A DNA stretch of 64,000 bases, from the NCBI RefSeq assembly GCF_013868415.1, contig NZ_JACEMT010000043.1, positions 105,723 through 169,722 of the forward strand. Direction: 5' to 3'. A program made the translations under genes and the position numbers. Shown here piece by piece: positions 59,114 to 64,000 of the stretch (positions within the stretch are counted from its first letter, which is position 1; each line of letters opens with the position of its first letter). Source of the DNA: Marinobacterium marinum (GTDB lineage Bacteria > Pseudomonadota > Gammaproteobacteria > Pseudomonadales > Balneatricaceae). Below the pieces are notes generated by a model. It saw only the letters and a list, made by a program, of their open reading frames with translations. It was not told the DNA's origin and did not search any database.

Positions 59114-59137
59114 TTAATACATATCATTAATACATAT
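59114..59137 (+). repeat. Direct repeat, candidate operator of the KfrA-like gene
   Basis: Two perfect copies of TTAATACATAT separated by CA (13-bp period), ending ten bases before the ATG of the KfrA-like gene. Plasmid KfrA proteins bind and repress their own promoters, which is the basis for calling it an operator. Confidence 0.55.
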
Positions 59138-59147
59138 TGAGTACCGT

Positions 59148-59807
59148 ATGGTCAAAAAGAGCGATACACACAGCCGTGCCATCGAGATCGCCGATAGTCT
59201 GCTGGAAAAAGGCATCCGACCTACGCAACAGAATGTTCGAGAGCAACTAGGTACCGGTAGCCTGACGACCATCAATCGCGCTTTGAATGATTGGTGGCAT
59301 ACTCTCGCGGAGCGTGTACAGCGGCGCAACGAGCACCCCGAGCTGCCTGAACCGGTTGTGCAGCTGGCTAACCAGACATGGAATCGAGCATTGGCGTATG
59401 CCGAGCATCGTTTCAATCAACAGCGTGCTGAAATCGAGCAGCAGCAGGCCCAGCTGCAACAAGCTGTAGAGGCTCAACGCAGCGGGGGTGAGGCAGCCAT
59501 GCTGGACGCCCAGAAGCAAAACGCTCGGCTTCTGGAGCGCTGTGAGCGCCTGGGCGATGAAAAGCATGTTCTGGAAAAACGCATTCTGGAGCTTGAAGAA
59601 CAAAATATCCGTTTGGGTATCGAGCGCGATCGTGCTGCGCACGAGGTTAAGCAGTTGCAGGTGCTTGGCAATCATCAGGAAGGACATGATGAAGCCATGA
59701 TCGAGCTGCGCGTGCGTGTACGCATACAGGAAGAAGAATTGCAGCGACTGAGGCGACAAAACGACCTGCTGAGCAAGGAAAATGCGCTCCTCAAAGCCAA
59801 GGGCTAA
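59148..59807 (+). CDS. KfrA-like DNA-binding coiled-coil protein
   Basis: 219 residues. The N-terminal part (1-110) matches the KfrA DNA-binding domain with helix-turn-helix-like RPTQQNVREQLGTGSLTTIN and DWWHTLAERV. From about residue 90 to the end there is a long coiled coil (RFNQQRAEIEQQQAQLQQAV, EKRILELEEQNIRLGIERD). In plasmids KfrA is an autorepressor with a role in partition. This chromosomal copy lies next to two perfect direct repeats. No parAB or replication gene is seen nearby. Confidence 0.8.
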   Translation: MVKKSDTHSRAIEIADSLLEKGIRPTQQNVREQLGTGSLTTINRALNDWWHTLAERVQRRNEHPELPEPVVQLANQTWNRALAYAEHRFNQQRAEIEQQQAQLQQAVEAQRSGGEAAMLDAQKQNARLLERCERLGDEKHVLEKRILELEEQNIRLGIERDRAAHEVKQLQVLGNHQEGHDEAMIELRVRVRIQEEELQRLRRQNDLLSKENALLKAKG

Positions 59808-59811
59808 TGTA

Positions 59812-59826
59812 ACATTATTTTAATGT
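59812..59826. repeat. Inverted repeat between KfrA-like and next gene
   Basis: ACATTA-TTT-TAATGT, perfect arms, just after the KfrA-like stop codon and 36 bp before the next ATG. A possible operator, or an AT-rich terminator-like structure. Confidence 0.4.
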
Positions 59827-59861
59827 AAAACTTCTCTTTTATTCTATAAGGTTATGTTTTT

Positions 59862-60299
59862 ATGGAGTTTTATATAGAGCATGATACCAATATAAAGGAC
59901 GTGACAGAACGCCTCAAAGCTTGCAGCGACGGCGATGTCATCAGTTGTACTGATGCTCAGCTGTTTGATGCCGCCAAGGCGGTTCTGATACGTGAAAAGC
60001 TGCCAGGGTTGACCATTCAGCTGTTGGACACCTCGGACTACGTCCTGCGCTCCGTGACCAGTCGCAGGCGCAGTGATACGACCCCGTCGGATCAGTTCAA
60101 TGACCGCCAGGAAGCAGTGCTTAAAGCGCTGGAAAAGGTCTTGGCGCATTGCGAGAAGGAAGGGATACATCTGGTTGGTTTCAGCGACGACCTCGTGGCC
60201 ATCCCGGCTCATCTTGATGATGGCAGCGGACTGTCAGCCGAAGCCGTCGATCTGAATACATCGGGCGTTTATCGCGGCGCCGAATATCAACACGACTAG
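59862..60299 (+). CDS. Hypothetical protein (145 aa)
   Basis: 145 residues, acidic, no signal peptide or membrane segment. Starts MEFYIEHDTNIKDVTERLKA; the middle has SVTSRRRSDTTPSDQFNDRQ. ATAAGG precedes the ATG by 11 bp. Family not recognised. It lies between the KfrA-like gene and an orphan response regulator, same strand. Confidence 0.6.
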   Translation: MEFYIEHDTNIKDVTERLKACSDGDVISCTDAQLFDAAKAVLIREKLPGLTIQLLDTSDYVLRSVTSRRRSDTTPSDQFNDRQEAVLKALEKVLAHCEKEGIHLVGFSDDLVAIPAHLDDGSGLSAEAVDLNTSGVYRGAEYQHD

Positions 60300-60379
60300 A
60301 CCAAAGATTAAGGTGGCCTGAATGAGGAGTTCATGTCAATCTGGTAACCTCTCTATTGTCTAGCACAAGAGGCCTCAAT

Positions 60380-61051
60380 ATGAGCAATAAAATCCGTATC
60401 CTGCTGGTAGACGACCACTCCATCGTGAGGGCCGGCTTTCAGCACATGCTGCTCAAGGAGGCGGATATGGAAATTGTTGCAGAAGCCGAAAACGGTAGTC
60501 AGGCGGTTGATCTCTATCGCAACATCAAACCGGATGTAGTTGTCATGGACTTGGCCATGCCTATTGATCAGGATACATCCGAAGCCTCGTCGACCACGGG
60601 TATGGATGCGATCAAGCGCATCATGCTGCACGACCCCGAAGCACACATATTGGTCCTGACCATTTGGGAGGCCAGCCCCTATCCCTTGCGGGTCGCGGAG
60701 GCGGGCGTAAAAGGCTACGTCACCAAACGCTGTGCTCAAAACGAACTGGTCCATGCCGTGCGTGAAGTCTATGCCGGCCGCAAGTACTTTTCACCTTCGG
60801 TCAGTGCGCAGATCGTACAGGATGCCGAAAGCGGGGAAGAGTGCTCTCCCATTTCTCAATTGACACGTCGCGAGCTGGAAATTTTCACCCTGCTGGCCGA
60901 AGGGCACAGCGTTAATACCATTGCCGACACCGTCTTTTTGAGCCCCAAAACCGTGCATGCTCATCGTGCCAATATTCTGCGCAAACTCAATCTGAGTAAC
61001 GGCTCCGAGATCATCCGCCTGGCCCTGCGTAACGGCATCATTCAAGCCTGA
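60380..61051 (+). CDS. Orphan NarL/UvrY-type response regulator with receiver insertion
   Basis: 223 residues. Receiver: D10-D11 acidic pair, phospho-acceptor D57 (VVMDLAMP), Thr in VLTIWEAS and Lys in GYVTKRC. LuxR helix-turn-helix at about 155-215 (LAEGHSVNTIADTVFLSPKT). After P61 there are about nine extra residues (IDQDTSEASSTT) before the glycine of the usual GxxG loop. No histidine kinase is encoded nearby. GAGGCC before the ATG at 60380 is a plausible ribosome site. Confidence 0.85.
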   Translation: MSNKIRILLVDDHSIVRAGFQHMLLKEADMEIVAEAENGSQAVDLYRNIKPDVVVMDLAMPIDQDTSEASSTTGMDAIKRIMLHDPEAHILVLTIWEASPYPLRVAEAGVKGYVTKRCAQNELVHAVREVYAGRKYFSPSVSAQIVQDAESGEECSPISQLTRRELEIFTLLAEGHSVNTIADTVFLSPKTVHAHRANILRKLNLSNGSEIIRLALRNGIIQA

Positions 61052-61100
61052 CAGCTTGCATCGGCTATACTGCAATAAGGTCTGTGCACAGGAATATTTC

Positions 61101-61400
61101 ATGTCTGTCATTGACCCTGATGACGCTGTCGACATCGGGGCAGAAAGCGTATTGGAATCCCGCCAGCTATGGATGGCGATTCCGGTTGGAAGTCTTGTCC
61201 AGCTTGAGGCCGACCTGTTTGCAGGCACCCATAAAATCTTGTCGCGTGGACGCCTGTACGAAGTCCTTGCCAAAACCGACCGCTCGCCGGGTGGCCAGAT
61301 GTTTGTGGTTCAGTCAGAGTTGACGCGAGAACTGATTGAGCTGCACCCCGGGTTGATCTGCAACTACCTGGATGGACCCGGCATTGTGCATCGGGTTTAG
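61101..61400 (+). CDS. Hypothetical protein (99 aa) next to IS66 element
   Basis: 99 residues, MSVIDPDDAVDIGAESVLES at the start, mostly beta-rich in appearance (LWMAIPVGSLVQLEADLF, GQMFVVQSELTRELIEL). CAGGAA lies 7 bp before the ATG. No family recognised. It ends 68 bp before the IS66 left end, so it is not interrupted. Confidence 0.55.
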   Translation: MSVIDPDDAVDIGAESVLESRQLWMAIPVGSLVQLEADLFAGTHKILSRGRLYEVLAKTDRSPGGQMFVVQSELTRELIELHPGLICNYLDGPGIVHRV

Positions 61401-61552
61401 AGGCTTGCACTGAAGGCGACAGGTATCACCACAATCCAGCGCCAGGTGTTATGCATACTGGTAAACTGGTAAGCGCCCTTAAATCAGCACCTTTTTTCCA
61501 GCCACTGACCGCCGCACACTGATTCCATCGTCACCTACGCGAGGAATCCAGC

Positions 61553-61870
61553 ATGAACTCAGCCGAGCGCACACACTACTGGCAACAGCACATTGAACAC
61601 TGGCGTGATACCGGGCTATCCGGTGCTGCTTTCTGCAAACAGCAGTCACTGTCCTATCACCAGTTTGTCTATTGGCGCCGCAAGCTCGAAGGTACAGATG
61701 ATGCGACCGATACCGAGCGTACACCAACATCCGGCTTTGCTCGCGTCACCCAGGTGGCCGCTTCACCGCTATCGGATGATCTGACCCTGAAGCTTCCCGG
61801 CGGCATGGCCATTACAGGGCTGCATGCCGGTAATGTCGACCTGCTCGGCGCGATCCTGAGGCAGCTCTGA
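61553..61870 (+). CDS. tnpA: IS66 accessory protein TnpA
   Basis: 105 residues. HYWQQHIEHWRDTGLSGAAF and CKQQSLSYHQFVYWRRKL match the IS66 TnpA helix-turn-helix region. GAGGAA lies 7-12 bp before the ATG. The stop overlaps the tnpB ATG by one base (TGATG). Confidence 0.93.
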   Translation: MNSAERTHYWQQHIEHWRDTGLSGAAFCKQQSLSYHQFVYWRRKLEGTDDATDTERTPTSGFARVTQVAASPLSDDLTLKLPGGMAITGLHAGNVDLLGAILRQL

Positions 61871-62238
61871 TGAAACCGCGGTATCTTCGTCCCTCTCGGT
61901 CCATGCCCGAGATCTATCTGTACCGTGAGCCCATTGATTTTCGCAAGCAGGCCAATGGTCTGGCGGTGCTGATTGAACAGGAGTTGGGACAGAACCCCTT
62001 CACCGGTGCGCTGTATGCCTTCACCAACCGACAGCGTAACAAGATCAAGTGCCTGATGTGGGAGGACAACGGCTTTATCCTCTATTACAAGGCGCTGGCC
62101 GAAGAGAAATTCAAGTGGCCGAGCCCGGCTGATGAGCTCATGCCGTTGACCGGCGAGCAGATCAACTGGCTGCTCGATGGCTATGATATCAGCCTGCTGC
62201 AAGGCCATAAAACCTTGCAGTATGAGGCCGTTGGATAG
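61870..62238 (+). CDS. tnpB: IS66 accessory protein TnpB (Orf2)
   Basis: 122 residues. IYLYREPIDFRKQANGLAVL, NRQRNKIKCLMWEDNGF and YYKALAEEKFKWP are the family signature. Required for IS66 transposition; its exact role is unclear. Coupled to tnpA. Confidence 0.95.
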   Translation: MKPRYLRPSRSMPEIYLYREPIDFRKQANGLAVLIEQELGQNPFTGALYAFTNRQRNKIKCLMWEDNGFILYYKALAEEKFKWPSPADELMPLTGEQINWLLDGYDISLLQGHKTLQYEAVG

Positions 62239-62284
62239 CCGGTTTTGGGTGCTTCAACTGGCTGTTTTTGATATAATTTTGCCC

Positions 62285-63970
62285 ATGAAAACACAGCCCG
62301 AAACCACCTCAAAGACGCCTGATATCAGCAGTTTATCGACCGCTGACTTGCTGTCGATGGTGGCCGGGCTGCAGCAGCAACTGGCCTCGAAAGAGGATGA
62401 GCTTGAACGGCAAAACCAAGTGCTTGAGCAGCGGGATCAGGCCGTCAAAGCGCGTGACCGGCAACTCCAGCAGCGCGAGCAATACATCCTGTTGCTGGAA
62501 GAGATGCTGCGCTTGCAACGCATCCAGCGGTTCGCGGCCAGCAGTGAGAAAACGGCCCACCAGATCCACCTCTTCGATGAGTCCGAACTGGAAGCCGAGA
62601 TCGATCAGCTGCGGGATCAGCTCCCGGACGATATTGAAGCCGCTGAAGGTGATACCCCTGCTGTCACGCCTGCACCCAAGCGCCGTCAGCGCGGCTTCTC
62701 CGATCACCTGCTGCGTGAGCGTATCGAGCTGCAGCTGAGTGATGAAGAGAAGGCCGGGGCGGTCAAAACCTTCTTCACCAAGGTCAAGGAAGAGCTGGAC
62801 TATATCCCCGCCCAGCTCAAAGTACTGGAATACTGGCAGGAAAAAGCGGTGTTCGAGGAGAACGGCGACGAGCGTATCCTGGCCGCGGCTCGCCCGACAC
62901 ACCCGCTGGGCAAATGCATCGCCACCCCGGCCCTGCTGGCCTACCTGATCACCTCCAAATATGCCGATGGTCTGCCGTTGTATCGGCAAGAGCAGATGTT
63001 CAAGCGTCTGGGCCATGAGCTGTGCCGCACCCGCATGGCGCACTGGATCATCCGTCTGGATGAGGTGTTCAAACCCCTGATCAACCTGATGCGGGAAGCG
63101 CAGAACAGTGCGGCCTACCTGCAGGCTGACGAAACCCGGATCCAGGTACTCAAAGAGGATGGCAAAGCCGCCCAATCCGATAAATGGATGTGGGTGACCC
63201 GTGGCGGACCACCGGGCCAACCTTCCGTCCTGTTCGCCTATGATCCCTCTCGAAGTGGAGCGGTGCCCGTGCGCCTGCTTGATGACTTCAAGGGTGTGCT
63301 GCAGGCGGATGGTTACTCCGGTTATGCGCCGATCTGTTCAGCCAATGAGCTGACCCGTATCGGCTGCTGGGATCACGCCCGCCGTAAGTTTATCGAAGCG
63401 ACCAAAGGGGCCAAGCCGGCGGGTAAAGGCAAACAGACCAAGCTGTCCAAAGCGGATGTGGCACTTGGCCACATCAACAAGCTGTATGCCATCGAGCGTC
63501 AGATCAAGGACCTGAACCCTAACGAACGCTACCGGATCCGTCAGGAGCTGAGCCTCCCCAAACTGGAAGTGTTCAAGTCTTGGCTGGATGCGAACGTGGG
63601 GCGTGTGATGAAAGGCGGGCTAACTCGCAAAGCGATGGAATACACCCTGAACCAGTGGCCCACCCTGATCGGCTACTGTAAGCGGGGTGACCTGCATATC
63701 AGCAACGTACTGGCCGAGAATGCCATCCGCCCGTTCGCCGTGGGGCGCAAGGCCTGGTTGTTCGCGGATACTCCGCAGGGCGCTCACGCCAGTGCCACCT
63801 GTTACTCCCTGATCGAAACGGCCAAAGCCAACGACCTGGAACCCTCGGCGTACATCCGGCATGTGCTGGAGCGCATCGCCGATGCTGACACCCTGGAAAA
63901 GCTGGAGCGACTGCTGCCCTGGAATGTTGAGCTGGAACGTACTTCAAAAAAAGTGGCGCAGTACAGTTAA
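62285..63970 (+). CDS. tnpC: IS66 transposase TnpC
   Basis: 561 residues, full length. N-terminal leucine-zipper-like coiled coil (LQQQLASKEDELERQNQVLE), zinc-finger-like and IS66 catalytic domains. The DDE triad is visible as D in LQADETRIQVL, D in LQADGYSGY and E in NVLAENAIRPF. The ATG at 62285 is preferred; longer in-frame starts overlap tnpB. No frameshift seen, so it may be active. Confidence 0.95.
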   Translation: MKTQPETTSKTPDISSLSTADLLSMVAGLQQQLASKEDELERQNQVLEQRDQAVKARDRQLQQREQYILLLEEMLRLQRIQRFAASSEKTAHQIHLFDESELEAEIDQLRDQLPDDIEAAEGDTPAVTPAPKRRQRGFSDHLLRERIELQLSDEEKAGAVKTFFTKVKEELDYIPAQLKVLEYWQEKAVFEENGDERILAAARPTHPLGKCIATPALLAYLITSKYADGLPLYRQEQMFKRLGHELCRTRMAHWIIRLDEVFKPLINLMREAQNSAAYLQADETRIQVLKEDGKAAQSDKWMWVTRGGPPGQPSVLFAYDPSRSGAVPVRLLDDFKGVLQADGYSGYAPICSANELTRIGCWDHARRKFIEATKGAKPAGKGKQTKLSKADVALGHINKLYAIERQIKDLNPNERYRIRQELSLPKLEVFKSWLDANVGRVMKGGLTRKAMEYTLNQWPTLIGYCKRGDLHISNVLAENAIRPFAVGRKAWLFADTPQGAHASATCYSLIETAKANDLEPSAYIRHVLERIADADTLEKLERLLPWNVELERTSKKVAQYS

Positions 63971-64000
63971 GGGCAAGTGGGTCGTTTTAACGGCGGATAC

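Larger units (their letters stand above)
61469..64000 (+). mobile_element. IS66-family insertion sequence, complete to the window edge
   Basis: About 2532 bp. Left end GTAAGCGCCCTTAAATC and, read from the last base inward, right end GTATCCGCCGTTAAAAC: 13 of 17 positions match. It encodes tnpA, tnpB and tnpC in the usual order with no visible disruption. The eight bases before the left end are GTAAACTG; if these were duplicated on insertion they should follow base 64000. Confidence 0.9.

Overview
The window looks like the chromosome of a gammaproteobacterium. Several gene orders match those of Pseudomonas and its relatives: sppA-maf-yceD-rpmF-plsX-fabD-fabG-acpP-fabF-pabC-mltG-tmk-holB-pilZ-tatD, uvrC-pgsA-tRNA, yccA-tusDCBE, and nosP-nahK near agmR. 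It also has luxS and lacks fabH next to plsX and gacA next to uvrC. I therefore favour a marine Oceanospirillales-type relative over Pseudomonas itself. That placement is an inference from gene content only.

Layout. 0-4 kb: beta-alanine catabolism (bauR, cut by the window edge, divergent from bauA-bauC). 3.9-5.6 kb: an AraC regulator and a DMT exporter. 5.8-14.5 kb: a PQQ alcohol oxidation region. It has a periplasmic PQQ dehydrogenase with the lanthanide-type Asp pair, a porin, a nosP-nahK nitric-oxide sensing pair, an AgmR/ErbR response regulator and a CXXCW-type PQQ-associated protein. 14.6-17.2 kb: a PilZ protein, a second DMT exporter, an NsrR-type Rrf2 regulator and rnk. 17.3-26.3 kb: lower phenylacetate degradation, paaFGHIJK on the minus strand and paaN plus a second enoyl-CoA hydratase on the plus strand; the ring epoxidase paaABCDE is not here. 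26.4-40.5 kb: the conserved envelope, fatty-acid and DNA-replication block. 40.5-44 kb: cheW, a hydroxypyruvate isomerase-like gene and tusBCDE in one tightly packed minus-strand run, then yccA.

44-55.8 kb holds tRNA-Ser, truC, luxS, a PiT phosphate transporter, rhlE, cspA, mtnN, a PLP aminotransferase, a beta-hydroxyacid dehydrogenase, two small unknown genes, uvrC and pgsA. luxS and mtnN together give the two enzymes that recycle S-adenosylhomocysteine and release the AI-2 precursor. 55.8-57.9 kb is RNA-rich: a tRNA-Gly/tRNA-Cys pair duplicated in tandem, each copy with its own consensus promoter; a tandem glycine riboswitch controlling a YicG/TRIC-type membrane protein; and tRNA-Leu. 58-64 kb holds gap, then a small accessory-looking block (KfrA-like coiled-coil DNA-binding protein, two unknown genes, an orphan NarL-type response regulator with an insertion at the phosphorylation loop), and a complete IS66-family element whose right terminal repeat coincides with the last base of the window.

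Most of the window is ordinary. The least explained parts are the KfrA-like/orphan-regulator block with direct repeats in front of it, the hyi-cheW tail on the tus operon, and a terminator-bounded gap before rnk that may encode a small RNA. I did not find a clear-cut new defence or mobile system.
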